A stretch of DNA of 30,803 nt, taken from assembly GCA_035624355.1 (NCBI GenBank), contig DASPRQ010000068.1, positions 1 to 30,803 on the forward strand. The letters are read 5' to 3'. Positions 7,561 through 15,588 of this stretch are shown piece after piece. Source of the stretch: Usitatibacter sp035624355 (GTDB taxonomy: Bacteria > Pseudomonadota > Gammaproteobacteria > Burkholderiales > Usitatibacteraceae). Positions within the stretch are counted from its first letter, which is position 1. Every line of letters starts with the position of its first letter. Below the pieces are notes generated by a model, which saw nothing but the letters and a program-made list of their open reading frames with translations, was not told where the DNA came from and searched no databases. The position numbers and the translations under genes were made by a program.

Positions 7561-8769
7561 TCAGGACCGCGCCTGCAGGATCCAGAGGCGCGCGAGGTCG
7601 GCGGTGCCGTCGTTGCCGTGCACGGTGCGCAGCGTCTGCGCCGCGCGCGTCCGGTGGCCCGCGTGGATCTCGGCCTCGCCGAGCGCGAGCTTCGCGTCCT
7701 CGGGGTGCCGGAGCCCTCCCTTGTGGATGCCCTGCTGGATGAACGAGAGCCCCTTGTCGCCGTGGCCCTCGTAGACCTCCTCGAGGCCGATCCTCACGAG
7801 GTCGTCGCCGCTGCGGGTCGCGAGCGCGGCCTGCTCGTCCTGCGCGCGGGTCCTCTGCGAGTCGGCGAGCGACTTCGCGACGAGGTCGCGCAGGCGCCCC
7901 TGGCGGGCGGCCTGGTCGCCGCGGCCGAGCGTGCCCGAGTCGTAGCCCCGCTCCATCACGGACTTCGCCTCGGCCGGGATGCCGGCCTGCAGCGCGAGCT
8001 GGGCGAACTCCATGTAGTCGTCGGCGCCGGAGAGGTTGCCCGTGGCGAGCTTCAGCCGATAGACGTTCACGCTCAGACGGTCGGCGAAGCCCGGCTTGCG
8101 CTGCACGCGCGCGAGGAGCTCGGCCCAGTACTCCTTCTTGGGATAAAAGGCGATGAGCCGCTCGGTGGCCGCCACGTACCCCGCGTCGTCCTTCTCCTTG
8201 CGGTAGCAGCTGCGCAGGATCTGGAACTCCTCCTCGCTCGGCTTGCGCCCGGCCTCCTCCCCGTTGCCCCCGACCATGCGCGCGACCGCGGCGCAGTCGT
8301 TGCCGAGGAAGTAGCTCTGCAGCAGCACGGTGCGCATCGCCGGATCCGTGCCGCCGTCCTTGAAGTAACGCTGCGCCCAATCCGCGGCCTTCGCGTAGTC
8401 CTTTTCCTTGTAGTAGTCGACCGCGATCGCCTGCTCGAAGGTGAGCTTCTCCCGTCCCGACACGCGCCCCGAGGCGACCACCGTCTCGAAGGACTTGACC
8501 GCCGTGGGGAGCTCCCCGGCCGCGTGGGCCGCGCTGCCGCGCAGCTCCTCGACGAGGAAGGTCTCGTACGCGGTCTTGTTGGGCACGGCGTCGGCCTCGC
8601 CCACCTTCGCGAGGGCTTCCTTCGCGTGGCCCGACTTGAGCAGCGCCTCGGCGGCCTTGAGCGGCTTGCCGACCTCGGGGCGCACCGCCTCGGCGGCGGC
8701 GGCGCTTGCGGCGGCGAGCACGAGGACGGCGCCCGCGATCGCCAGACGCACGCGGTGGTTGCGGATCAT
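7561..8769 (-). CDS. Periplasmic TPR-repeat protein of the TonB-ExbBD cluster
   Basis: The 402-residue protein has a signal peptide (RNHRVRLAIAGAVLVLAAASAAAA) followed by alpha-helical TPR-like repeats. Examples are KAAEALLKSGHAKEALAKVG, AAHAAGELPTAVKSFETVV, DYYKEKDYAKAADWAQRYF and GEAEIHAGHRTRAAQTL. It is therefore probably periplasmic. It is the last gene of the tonB-exbB-exbD-exbD block and starts 14 bp after the second exbD stop. Related TPR proteins follow exbD in other Betaproteobacteria and may act as scaffolds, but their role is not established. It ends 52 bp before the SdhA-like gene. Confidence 0.82.
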   Translation of the reverse strand: MIRNHRVRLAIAGAVLVLAAASAAAAEAVRPEVGKPLKAAEALLKSGHAKEALAKVGEADAVPNKTAYETFLVEELRGSAAHAAGELPTAVKSFETVVASGRVSGREKLTFEQAIAVDYYKEKDYAKAADWAQRYFKDGGTDPAMRTVLLQSYFLGNDCAAVARMVGGNGEEAGRKPSEEEFQILRSCYRKEKDDAGYVAATERLIAFYPKKEYWAELLARVQRKPGFADRLSVNVYRLKLATGNLSGADDYMEFAQLALQAGIPAEAKSVMERGYDSGTLGRGDQAARQGRLRDLVAKSLADSQRTRAQDEQAALATRSGDDLVRIGLEEVYEGHGDKGLSFIQQGIHKGGLRHPEDAKLALGEAEIHAGHRTRAAQTLRTVHGNDGTADLARLWILQARS

Positions 8770-8783
8770 CGGTCGCGCCTCCG

Positions 8784-9212
8784 CTAGTCGAGGAACTGCT
8801 CGGCCCCGACGAGGCCCATCTTGGTGATGCCGTCGCGCTGCGCGGCCGCCATCACGTGGGCCACGTACTTGTACGCGACGAGCTTGTTCGGCCGGATGTG
8901 GAACTCCGGCTGCACCGCCTCGCTCGCTGCGCCGCGGAAGCGCGCGTCCAGGTCCTTCACGTCGACCGCCTCGCCGTTCCACGAGAGCGTGCCGTCGAAG
9001 TCGATGTCGAGCGTCACCACCTCGGGAGGCGTGAGCGGCGGGGGCGGGTTGCCCACCGGCATGTTGAGCTTCACCGCGTGGGTCTGGATGGGGATGGTGA
9101 TGATCAGCATGATGAGCAGCACCAGCATCACGTCGATGAGCGGCGTGGTGTTGATGTCCACCATCACGTCGGGGTCGCGCGAGCCGCTCCCGGCTCCTAC
9201 GTTCATGGCCAT
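8784..9212 (-). CDS. exbD: Biopolymer transporter ExbD (second copy)
   Basis: The 142-residue protein has the ExbD/TolR layout: a short cytoplasmic tail, one transmembrane helix, and a periplasmic domain of about 95 residues. The helix segment INTTPLIDVMLVLLIMLIIT carries the conserved proton-path Asp (TPLIDVML). It would form part of the inner-membrane motor that uses proton-motive force to drive TonB. It differs clearly from the first ExbD, with a Pro-rich PPPPLTPPE linker after the helix, so the pair may form a mixed dimer or serve different partners. It starts 19 bp after the first exbD stop. Confidence 0.92.
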   Translation of the reverse strand: MAMNVGAGSGSRDPDVMVDINTTPLIDVMLVLLIMLIITIPIQTHAVKLNMPVGNPPPPLTPPEVVTLDIDFDGTLSWNGEAVDVKDLDARFRGAASEAVQPEFHIRPNKLVAYKYVAHVMAAAQRDGITKMGLVGAEQFLD

Positions 9213-9231
9213 GGCCCGTTCCCTTCCGGCG

Positions 9232-9675
9232 CTAGCCGCCCGAGACCGAGCGCACCGGCGGCTCGGTGATGAAGCCGATCTTGAGGATCGAGGCGCGCTG
9301 GCAGGTGGCCACCACCCGGCCGACGCTCTCGTAGCGGGTCTCCTGGTCGGCGCGGATGTGGATCTCCGGCTGCGGCACCATGACCGCGATCGTCTTCAGC
9401 CGCTCGAAGAGCTCCTTCGAGTCCTTCACGTACTCCATGTTCCAGAAGACGTCGCCGTCCTTGTTGATCGCGATGACGACGTTCTCGGGCTTGGTCTGCG
9501 TGGGGACGTTGCGCTCCTTGGGAAGCGTGAGCGGCACCTGCTGCACCACGACCGGGATCGTGATGAGGAAGATGATGAGCAGCACCAGCATCACGTCCAC
9601 GAGGGGCGTGGTGTTGATGGCGGCCATGACCTCCTGTTCGCCCTCGGCGACTTCCTGGCCGACGGTCATTGCCAT
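9232..9675 (-). CDS. exbD: Biopolymer transporter ExbD (first copy)
   Basis: The 147-residue ExbD has the transmembrane segment INTTPLVDVMLVLLIIFLIT, with the essential Asp in TPLVDVML, then a periplasmic domain containing VVIAINKDGDVFWN and PEIHIRADQETRYESVGRVV. It starts four bases after the exbB stop, so translation is probably coupled. Length is normal. With ExbB it makes the proton-driven stator that energises TonB-dependent uptake through the outer membrane. Confidence 0.94.
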   Translation of the reverse strand: MAMTVGQEVAEGEQEVMAAINTTPLVDVMLVLLIIFLITIPVVVQQVPLTLPKERNVPTQTKPENVVIAINKDGDVFWNMEYVKDSKELFERLKTIAVMVPQPEIHIRADQETRYESVGRVVATCQRASILKIGFITEPPVRSVSGG

Positions 9676-9679
9676 GGGA

Positions 9680-10573
9680 CTACCTCGCGGCGGCTGCGGG
9701 GACGGCGGCGGGACGCGGCTTCACGCCGCCGCTCATCAGGACCATGTGCAGGTCGGCGCCGAAGGCGCGCAGGCCCTCGAGGGCGATCTTGTTGCGGCGC
9801 ACGAGCCAGTTGTAGCCGAGCACGGCCGGCACGGCGACCGCGAGGCCGAAGGCGGTCATGATGAGCGCCTCGCCCACGGGGCCGGCCACCTTGTCGATGG
9901 AGGCCTGGCCGGCGATGCCGATCGCGGTAAGGGCGTGGTAGATGCCCCACACCGTGCCGAAGAGGCCGACGAACGGCGCCGTGGAGCCCACGGTCGCGAG
10001 GAACGCGAGGCCGTCCTGCAGGCGCGAGGAGACGTTGTCCACGGCGCGCTGGATCGACATCGTGATCCAGGTGTTGAGGTCCACCTGCTCGAGGAGCTTG
10101 CCCTCGTGGTGCTGGTTCGCCTTGATGCCGCTGTCGGCGATGTAGCGATAGGCCGTCCCGTCCTTGAGCTTGCCCGCGCCCTCGTTCACCGAGCCCGCCG
10201 CCCAGAACGACGACTGCACCGTGCGCGCCTGGCGGAAGATCTTCGCCTGCTCGAACACCTTCACGAACATGATGTACCAGCTGCCCATCGACATGATGAC
10301 GAGGATGATGAGCGTGCCGCGGGAGACGAAGTCGCCGCCCTTCCAGAGCGCCTCGAGGCCGTACGGGTTCTCCACGACCTCCTTGTCCGCGGCAGGCGGC
10401 GGCGGCTGCGGCGCCGGCGCGGCGGCGGCGGGGGCGGGAGTGGCGGCCGGCTGCGCGGCGGGCGCGGCCGGTTGGTCGCTCGCCTGGGCGAGCGCGAGGG
10501 GCGCCGCCGCCCAGGCGGCGAGGCCGATGAGGGCCGCCGCGAGGAGCGCGGGCAGGCGATTGAATGGCTTCAT
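9680..10573 (-). CDS. exbB: ExbB/TolQ/MotA-family proton channel protein ExbB
   Basis: The 297-residue protein begins with a signal-like segment (LPALLAAALIGLAAWAAAPL) and an Ala/Pro/Gln-rich periplasmic linker to about residue 65. Three membrane segments follow. The family core is clear: FLATVGSTAPFVGLFGTVWG and the last helix GEALIMTAFGLAVAVPAVLG. The long N-terminal extension with a cleavable-looking signal is the ExbB type seen in many Betaproteobacteria and Pseudomonas, longer than the 244 residues of E. coli ExbB. An AGGAGA ribosome-binding site precedes the ATG at 10573. It lies between tonB and two exbD genes. Confidence 0.94.
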   Translation of the reverse strand: MKPFNRLPALLAAALIGLAAWAAAPLALAQASDQPAAPAAQPAATPAPAAAAPAPQPPPPAADKEVVENPYGLEALWKGGDFVSRGTLIILVIMSMGSWYIMFVKVFEQAKIFRQARTVQSSFWAAGSVNEGAGKLKDGTAYRYIADSGIKANQHHEGKLLEQVDLNTWITMSIQRAVDNVSSRLQDGLAFLATVGSTAPFVGLFGTVWGIYHALTAIGIAGQASIDKVAGPVGEALIMTAFGLAVAVPAVLGYNWLVRRNKIALEGLRAFGADLHMVLMSGGVKPRPAAVPAAAAR

Positions 10574-10620
10574 GGTCGGTTCTCCTGTTTCCGGGATGGC
10601 GCCGGGAGGCGCGGACCCTT

Positions 10621-11241
10621 TCAGTCCTTGAGGTTGAAGATGATTTCGTACTCGCCGATGAAGCCCACCGGCTCGGGGTTGAATTTCCATTGCGACAGCG
10701 CGCGGACCACCTCGCGGTCGAAGATCCGGTTGGTGGTCTCGCGGATCTCCACGTGGGTGACGCTGCCGTCGGGGGCGACGTGGACCCACGCGACGACGCG
10801 GCCCGTCAGGTTCCGGCGAAGGGCCTCGCGCGGGAAGGTCGGCTCCACGCGGTAGCTCGCCTTGTACTCCTTGCGCACGAGCGGCTTCGGGGCCGGCGCC
10901 GGGCGCGCGACGGGCGCGGGGCCGGGCGGCGGCTTGACGGTGGTGACCGCGGTGATCGTGGGCGCGGGGTTCACCTGCGGAACCTCGATGTTGATCTCCG
11001 GCGGCGGAATGAAGGGCGGGGGCGGGGCCGCGAGCTTCGGCGGCGGCGGCGGCGGGACTTCCGGAGGAGGCTTCTTGATCTCCTCGATGATCTTGGTCTC
11101 GATCGGCTGCTTGACCACGTCGATCACCCGGCGGGCGAGGCCGTTTACCAACGCCCACCCGAGGAGAATGTGCAGGGCGACGACGGCGAGAATGCTGGGC
11201 GCGTGCCTGCCCCAGCTCCTCTGCTGTTGCGCGTAATCCAA
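10621..11241 (-). CDS. tonB: Energy transducer TonB
   Basis: The 206-residue TonB protein has a single N-terminal membrane anchor (HAPSILAVVALHILLGWALV, with the conserved His), then a Pro-rich periplasmic spacer (PPPEVPPPPPPK, PPPPFIPPP) and a C-terminal domain. That domain contains EPTFPREALRRNLTGRVVAWVHV and ends VRALSQWKFNPEPVGFIGEYE. It carries energy from ExbBD to outer-membrane TonB-dependent receptors. I chose TTG at 11241 because an AGGAGG element sits nine bases upstream and the protein then opens with DYAQQQRSW, as in related TonBs. A longer frame to 11373 adds only Gly/Arg-rich residues. No TonB-dependent receptor gene is in the window, so the cargo is unknown. Confidence 0.9.
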   Translation of the reverse strand: MDYAQQQRSWGRHAPSILAVVALHILLGWALVNGLARRVIDVVKQPIETKIIEEIKKPPPEVPPPPPPKLAAPPPPFIPPPEINIEVPQVNPAPTITAVTTVKPPPGPAPVARPAPAPKPLVRKEYKASYRVEPTFPREALRRNLTGRVVAWVHVAPDGSVTHVEIRETTNRIFDREVVRALSQWKFNPEPVGFIGEYEIIFNLKD

Positions 11242-11442
11242 TCTCAAGACCTCCTCTTGCTCCCTCGGCCGGCCGCGGCGGGCCGCGCCTCGCCGGGCGC
11301 CCCCTCGTGGGAAGCGCCCTGGATTCTCCATGCTCCCGGGGCCGCCGGGGATAAATCCGGGGGCGCCGGTCACAAAACGGTCAAGTTTACCCCATTCCGC
11401 GCCGCGCAGCCACGTTACGAAATCTTGCGACGCGGGAAACCG
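11242..11442. other. Intergenic region upstream of tonB
   Basis: This 201-bp stretch is the longest in the window without a gene. It must hold the tonB promoter unless tonB is read through from the fumarase genes. TAAACT near 11391-11386 (minus strand) is a possible -10 but has no good -35. I see no Fur-box-like GATAAT repeat. The half nearest tonB is very GC-rich with several short inverted repeats and no T-run. Confidence 0.45.
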
Positions 11443-12048
11443 CTAGCGCACGCCGAGCCGCGCCAGAGTCTGCGCCCTCCGGCCGCGGGAGTCGCGCTGC
11501 ACCGCGTCATAAAGGCTTGCGCCGTGGCTGTCCATCGCGACGAGCAGCGGGCCGAAGCCGTGCACGCGGAACTTCCAGATCGACTCCGGGTGGAGGTCGT
11601 CCATGTCCACGTCCTCGATCGCCTCGACCCAGGTGGTCTCGAGCGCCGCGGTGCCGCCGACGATCGCGAGGTAGGCCCCGCCCAGCTCGGCGAAGGCCCG
11701 CGACGAGCCGGGCCCTAGCCCGCCCTTGCCCACGATGAGGCGCAGGCCCCGTTCGAGCATCGGCCGGGTGAAGCGCTCCATGCGCGCCGAGGTCGTGGTG
11801 CCGACGCACACGGGGGCGTAGCCCGCGGGATTCTCGGGCGAGGGCGCCACGCGCTTCACGTTGGGCGCGGTGTGGATCGCGGCCTGCCCGCGCAGGTCGA
11901 ACTTGGTCGCGCGGCCCCGATCGACCAGGGCGATCTGGTTCGCGTCGCGGATTCCGTAAAGCGTGCCCTCGAGCGTGACGGTGTCGTTCACGCGGAGCGC
12001 GCGCACCTGGGCCTCGGTGATCGGCGGTCGCAGGACGTGGTGGGCCAT
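11443..12048 (-). CDS. Class I fumarase-type hydro-lyase, beta (C-terminal) subunit
   Basis: The 201-residue protein matches the beta subunit of two-subunit class I fumarases and of L-tartrate dehydratase (TtdB). Signatures are the opening LRVNDTVTLEGTLYGIRDAN, GRATKFDLRGQAAIHTAPN, VCVGTTTSARMERFTRPML, and LIVGKGGLGPGSSRAF, then YLAIVGGTAALET and the metal- and substrate-site region ESIWKFRVHGFGPLLVAMDSHG is split across the end. It starts at ATG 12048, 11 bp after the alpha-subunit stop. With the alpha subunit it should form a [4Fe-4S] enzyme that adds water to fumarate or a related unsaturated diacid. The exact substrate is not proven by sequence; tartrate or mesaconate remain options. Confidence 0.88.
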   Translation of the reverse strand: MAHHVLRPPITEAQVRALRVNDTVTLEGTLYGIRDANQIALVDRGRATKFDLRGQAAIHTAPNVKRVAPSPENPAGYAPVCVGTTTSARMERFTRPMLERGLRLIVGKGGLGPGSSRAFAELGGAYLAIVGGTAALETTWVEAIEDVDMDDLHPESIWKFRVHGFGPLLVAMDSHGASLYDAVQRDSRGRRAQTLARLGVR

Positions 12049-12059
12049 GGCGCCGCTCC

Positions 12060-12935
12060 CTAGAAGCCGTACTCGACGCCCGCCGGCGTGATGGCGGCCG
12101 AGGCGCGGCGGGCGGAATGGCACTGCATGTTCACCGCGACCGGGTTCATGGTGATGTGCGTGGCGGCGAGCTCGACGTGCACGGCGAAGCTCGTCGAGTC
12201 GCCCCCCAGCCCCTGGGGACCGACGCCGAGCAGGTTCACCGCCTCCGAGAGGCTCTTCTCGAGGGCCGCGCCCTCGGGGTCCTCGCAGGCGGTGCCGAGC
12301 GGCCTCGTGGCCGCGCGCTTCGCGAGCGCGACGCACAGGTCCGAGGTGCCGCCCACGCCCACGCCGACGATCGTGGGCGGGCAGGTCTTGCCGCCCGCCT
12401 CGAGGACGCAGTCCACCACGAAGGTCTTGATGACGTCCACGCCGTCGGCGGGGATCGCCATCTTGAGCCACGAGTTGTTCTCCGAGCCGCTGCCCTTGGG
12501 CACCATCTCGATCACGAGGCGCTCCCGCTCGTCGCTGAAATCGACGTGGATGGCGGGCACGCCCGGTCCGCACGAGGTCTGCTCGTTGCGCCGCGTGATC
12601 GGATGCACGACCGACGAGCGCAGCGGGTGCTCGCGCGTGGCGCGCTCGCAGCCGCGCCGGATCGCCCTCTTGAGCTCCGCCCCGTCGATCTCCACGCCCC
12701 GCCCGATCACCACGCTGTAGATCGGGATGCCGGTGTCCTGGCACAGGAGGTTGTCGGTCCGCTCGGCCACGCGGATGTTGGCGACCATCGTGCCGAGGAC
12801 GTCCTTCGCGGTGGCGTCCGTCTCGGCCGCCTCGAGCCGCGCGAGGCCTTCCTTCACGTCGGGCGGGAGGACCTTCAGCGCGCGCACGTACAGCTCCCGC
12901 GCGACCTCCTCCACCTTCGCCGGATCGACCCTCAT
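12060..12935 (-). CDS. Class I fumarase-type hydro-lyase, alpha (N-terminal) subunit
   Basis: The 291-residue protein matches the alpha subunit of [4Fe-4S] class I fumarases. The three cluster cysteines are present: Cys65 in LCQDTGIPIY, Cys185 in GKTCPPTIVGVG and Cys272 in VNMQCHSARRA. GSGSENNSWLKM and GVGPQGLGGDST are also family segments. A GAAAGG ribosome-binding site precedes ATG 12935. It lies between the SDH-like membrane subunit gene and the beta subunit gene, so it is probably part of the same transcript as the SDH-like B, C and D genes. Fumarate is the natural intermediate between the SDH-like complex and this enzyme, giving malate. Substrate identity remains inferred. Confidence 0.9.
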   Translation of the reverse strand: MRVDPAKVEEVARELYVRALKVLPPDVKEGLARLEAAETDATAKDVLGTMVANIRVAERTDNLLCQDTGIPIYSVVIGRGVEIDGAELKRAIRRGCERATREHPLRSSVVHPITRRNEQTSCGPGVPAIHVDFSDERERLVIEMVPKGSGSENNSWLKMAIPADGVDVIKTFVVDCVLEAGGKTCPPTIVGVGVGGTSDLCVALAKRAATRPLGTACEDPEGAALEKSLSEAVNLLGVGPQGLGGDSTSFAVHVELAATHITMNPVAVNMQCHSARRASAAITPAGVEYGF

Positions 12936-12983
12936 CGGGGACCTTTCATCGCGCAGCTGCGCTCCATGCGCCAAGCATAACCC

Positions 12984-13322
12984 TCAGCGGACCATCGCGA
13001 AGACGAGCCCCGCGAGCACGGCGAAGGCGGCCGCGACGGCGGCGAGCGCCTTCTGCCATTCGCGCCACGGCAGGAACTCCAGCGCGAGCAGCCGCAGCCC
13101 CCCCGCCAGGTGGGCCGCGAGCAGCGTGACGAGCGCCCATTCCGCGGCGACGACCACGGGCCGGTCGGCCCAGCGCAGGAAGGCGTCGAGCCGGGCCTCC
13201 CCCTCGAGCGCGGTGCCGAGCGCCCAGAAGTGCGCCGGCAGGAAGAGGGCGAGGGCCACGCCCGAGGCGCGGTGGACGAGGAACGCCCACCACGCCGGAT
13301 GGTTGCGGGCGGGACGCAGCAT
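12984..13322 (-). CDS. Second membrane-anchor subunit of SDH/fumarate reductase-like complex
   Basis: This small membrane protein (112 aa) has three predicted helices (about residues 22-40, 55-75 and 90-110). VHRASGVALALFLPAHFWALG resembles the first helix of SdhC, with its HR-SG motif and a later His. His71 in LLAAHLAGGLRLLALEF fits a heme b ligand. It follows the first anchor gene with a one-base TGATG overlap, so the two are coupled. Together they would hold the flavoprotein and iron-sulfur subunits at the inner membrane and pass electrons to or from quinone. Low sequence conservation in this family leaves the C or D label open. Confidence 0.75.
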   Translation of the reverse strand: MLRPARNHPAWWAFLVHRASGVALALFLPAHFWALGTALEGEARLDAFLRWADRPVVVAAEWALVTLLAAHLAGGLRLLALEFLPWREWQKALAAVAAAFAVLAGLVFAMVR

Positions 13323-13660
13323 CACGCGGCCACCGCCACCACGGCGCGCAGCCCCGCCACGGCGAGCGCGATTGCGACGCCCACGGCCGCGGCGTCCGCC
13401 CCGCGGCCCCGCCACGAAAGCCACTCGGCGGCTACCGTGCGCAGCCCGATCGCCCCGTGGATCGCCGCGGCGAGCGCGAAGAGCGCGTAGAACGCGGGCC
13501 ACGCGAGGGACGAATGCACGCGCGCGAGGATCGCCGCGGCGCTCAGCCCCGCGCGCACGGCGTAGACGATGGTCGCCAGGTGCACGAGCACGAAGACGGC
13601 GAGGAGCGCGGCGGTGAGGCGCTGCGCGGCCCAGAGCGCGACCTCGGCGCGGCGGCTCAC
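13322..13660 (-). CDS. First membrane-anchor subunit of SDH/fumarate reductase-like complex
   Basis: The 112-residue protein has three hydrophobic helices. AQRLTAALLAVFVLVHLATI and AAIHGAIGLRTVAAEWLSW each carry a His placed to bind heme b, and the HG-IG-R pattern is common in SdhC/SdhD/FrdC-type anchors. The GTG at 13660 overlaps the stop of the iron-sulfur subunit gene as GTGA, which fixes the start. It is the partner of the next anchor gene; both are the size of ordinary SDH anchors. Confidence 0.75.
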   Translation of the reverse strand: MSRRAEVALWAAQRLTAALLAVFVLVHLATIVYAVRAGLSAAAILARVHSSLAWPAFYALFALAAAIHGAIGLRTVAAEWLSWRGRGADAAAVGVAIALAVAGLRAVVAVAA

Positions 13661-14400
13661 GGGGCGGCGTCCTTTCCGGAGAGCAGCGCGCGCAGGCTCT
13701 CGCGCTTGAGCCCCGCGATCGAGCGGGTGGGCGAAAGCGCCTTCGGGCAGAGCTCGGTGCAGCTCATGAGCGTGTGGCACGCGTGGCAGCCCGCGTCCCC
13801 CGCCACCGCCGCGAGGCGCTTGCCCCGCGCGCCGTCGCGCACGTCGTTCACGAGGGTCCAGGCGCGGTTGAGCGCGGCGGGCCCCAGGTAGGCGGGGTTC
13901 CAGGCGACCACGTCGCAGGCCGCGTAGCAGACCCCGCAGCCGATGCACTCGATCGCGGCGTCGGCCTCGCGGCGCGCGGCCGAGGCCGGGTCGACCACGG
14001 CGAACGGATCGGCGCGGGTGGCGGTCGGCGCGAACTGCCCGCGGGCGAGCGCCCACTTGTCGAAGAATCCGCCCATGTCCGCCACCAGGTCGCGCACCAC
14101 CGGCATGTTGGCGAGGGGGCCCAGCGTGAGGCGGCCGTCGCGCGCCACCTTGTCCACGTGCGTGCGGCAGGTCCAGCGCGGCTTGCCGTTCACCGTCATC
14201 GCGCAGGACCCGCACATCCCCACGCGGCAGGCGAAGCGGTAGGAGAGCGTCGGATCGAGGAAGCGCTGGATGTGGGTGACGACGTCGAGGACCGTCTGGC
14301 TCGCGCGCCGCGGGACCGCGAAGCGCTGGTAGCGCCCGTCGTCCCCGCCCCGCCAGACGTCGACCGCGAGCTCCCCCGAGCCTGCCTGCGCCGAGTCCAC
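13657..14400 (-). CDS. Iron-sulfur subunit of SDH/fumarate reductase-like complex
   Basis: The 247-residue protein has all three iron-sulfur sites of SdhB/FrdB. The [2Fe-2S] cysteines are in CRVGMCGSC (58, 63, 66) plus Cys78. The [4Fe-4S] set begins CIGCGVCYAAC (152, 155, 158, 162). The last motif CHTLMSCTELCPK (208, 214, 218) supplies the rest of the [3Fe-4S]/[4Fe-4S] set. An extra Cys205 makes a CHAC motif not needed by the family. GTG at 14400 is used; it lies 13 bp after the SuyB-like stop. The flavoprotein normally encoded next to it is not adjacent; the only candidate in the window is at 5796-7508. Confidence 0.88.
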   Translation of the reverse strand: MDSAQAGSGELAVDVWRGGDDGRYQRFAVPRRASQTVLDVVTHIQRFLDPTLSYRFACRVGMCGSCAMTVNGKPRWTCRTHVDKVARDGRLTLGPLANMPVVRDLVADMGGFFDKWALARGQFAPTATRADPFAVVDPASAARREADAAIECIGCGVCYAACDVVAWNPAYLGPAALNRAWTLVNDVRDGARGKRLAAVAGDAGCHACHTLMSCTELCPKALSPTRSIAGLKRESLRALLSGKDAAP

Positions 14401-14413
14401 GGCTGCCCCGTCG

Positions 14414-15583
14414 CTACGCGCTCTCGTACAGGCGCGTGAGGACGAACTCGCGATGCCCCAGGGCCTCGGCGGCCGTGAGGCGCCCGTTCGCGGTGCGGAA
14501 CATGCACTCGAGCAGCTTGTCGCCCGCCTGGTCCGGCGTCATCTGGCGCTGCAGCAGGCCCGAGACGTCCACGTCGATGTGCTCGCTCATGGTGCGCACG
14601 GTGCGCGGGTTCGCCGAGAGCTTGATCACGGGGAGGATCGGGTTGCCGACGATGTTTCCCTGGCCGGTCGGGAAGAGGTGCACCACGAAGCCCGCGGCGC
14701 CAAGGAGCGTGAGCATCTCCGCCGCGGCGGAGGAGGAATCCATGAACCACAGGCCCGGGTGCGTCGGCGTCTCGGCCTTGTCGATCACGCCGTCCACCAT
14801 GCACTTGCGGCCGATCTTCTGGATGTTGCCGAGCGCCTTCTCCTCGATCGTCGTGAGCCCGCCCTCGATGTTGCCCTTGGTGGGCTGGGAATCCGACAGG
14901 TCGTTCGTCTTGTGGGCCTCGACCACCCGCTGGTAGCGGTCGAACATGTACTGGAACTTCTTCTTCACCTCGTCGTTGCGGCAGCGCTGCAGGACGAGTT
15001 GCTCGCCGCCCGTGAGCTCGGTGGTCTCGCCGAAGACGAGCGTCACGCCGTGCGGATAGAGCTTGTCGAAGGCGTTGCCCACCGTCGGGTTGGCGCCGCA
15101 GCCCGAAGTGGTGTCCGACTCGCCGCACTTGGTGGAGACCCAGAGGTCCTTGAGGGGCCGCTCCTCGCGCCTGAGCTCGCTCGCCCACTGCACGAATTCC
15201 TTCGCCTTCTTCGAGGCGCGCAGGATCGTGTCGTGGTCGCCATGCTGCTCGATGCCGAACCAGGCGACGGGCTTGCCGGTGGCGGCGATGCCGTCGGCGA
15301 CCTTCTTCGCCCAGCCTTCCTCGATGCAGATCACGACCACCGCCGCCACGTTCGGGTTCGATCCCGTGCCGATCAACGTACGGAAATGCAGGTCCAGGTC
15401 CGCGCCGAATTGCAGCCGCCCGTAAGGGTGGGGCAGGGCGATCGTGCCCTTGATGTTGTTCTCGACCGCCTGCGCCGCCGCGTTGGACAGGTCGTCCACG
15501 GGCAGGATGATGACGTGGTTGCGAACGCCGATGCGCCCGTTCTCGCGCTTGTAGCCCCTGAAAGTCGCCTTGGCCAGATCCAT
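14414..15583 (-). CDS. UxaA-family lyase, large subunit (SuyB-like; (R)-sulfolactate sulfo-lyase beta or altronate dehydratase type)
   Basis: The 389-residue protein matches the large domain of the UxaA/GarD dehydratase family. It carries GYKRENGRIGVRNHVIILP at the start, CGESDTTSGCGANPTVGNAF in the centre, TKGNIEGGLTTIEEKALGNI, and PTGQGNIVGNPILPVIKL near the end. Within this family the closest characterised enzyme I recognise is SuyB, which with SuyA splits (2R)-3-sulfolactate into pyruvate and sulfite. This is a family-level judgement, not a proven assignment. ATG 15583 was chosen; two GTGs at 15592 and 15595, overlapping the small-subunit stop, are alternatives. The small subunit gene is directly upstream. 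Confidence 0.78.
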   Translation of the reverse strand: MDLAKATFRGYKRENGRIGVRNHVIILPVDDLSNAAAQAVENNIKGTIALPHPYGRLQFGADLDLHFRTLIGTGSNPNVAAVVVICIEEGWAKKVADGIAATGKPVAWFGIEQHGDHDTILRASKKAKEFVQWASELRREERPLKDLWVSTKCGESDTTSGCGANPTVGNAFDKLYPHGVTLVFGETTELTGGEQLVLQRCRNDEVKKKFQYMFDRYQRVVEAHKTNDLSDSQPTKGNIEGGLTTIEEKALGNIQKIGRKCMVDGVIDKAETPTHPGLWFMDSSSAAAEMLTLLGAAGFVVHLFPTGQGNIVGNPILPVIKLSANPRTVRTMSEHIDVDVSGLLQRQMTPDQAGDKLLECMFRTANGRLTAAEALGHREFVLTRLYESA

Positions 15584-15588
15584 GTCGG

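Noticed and set aside
11242..11442. Fur box or sigma54 promoter upstream of tonB
   Set aside because: No GATAAT-type repeats and no TGGC-N8-TTGC pair were found; TTGACC near 11375-11385 lacks a -10 at proper distance.
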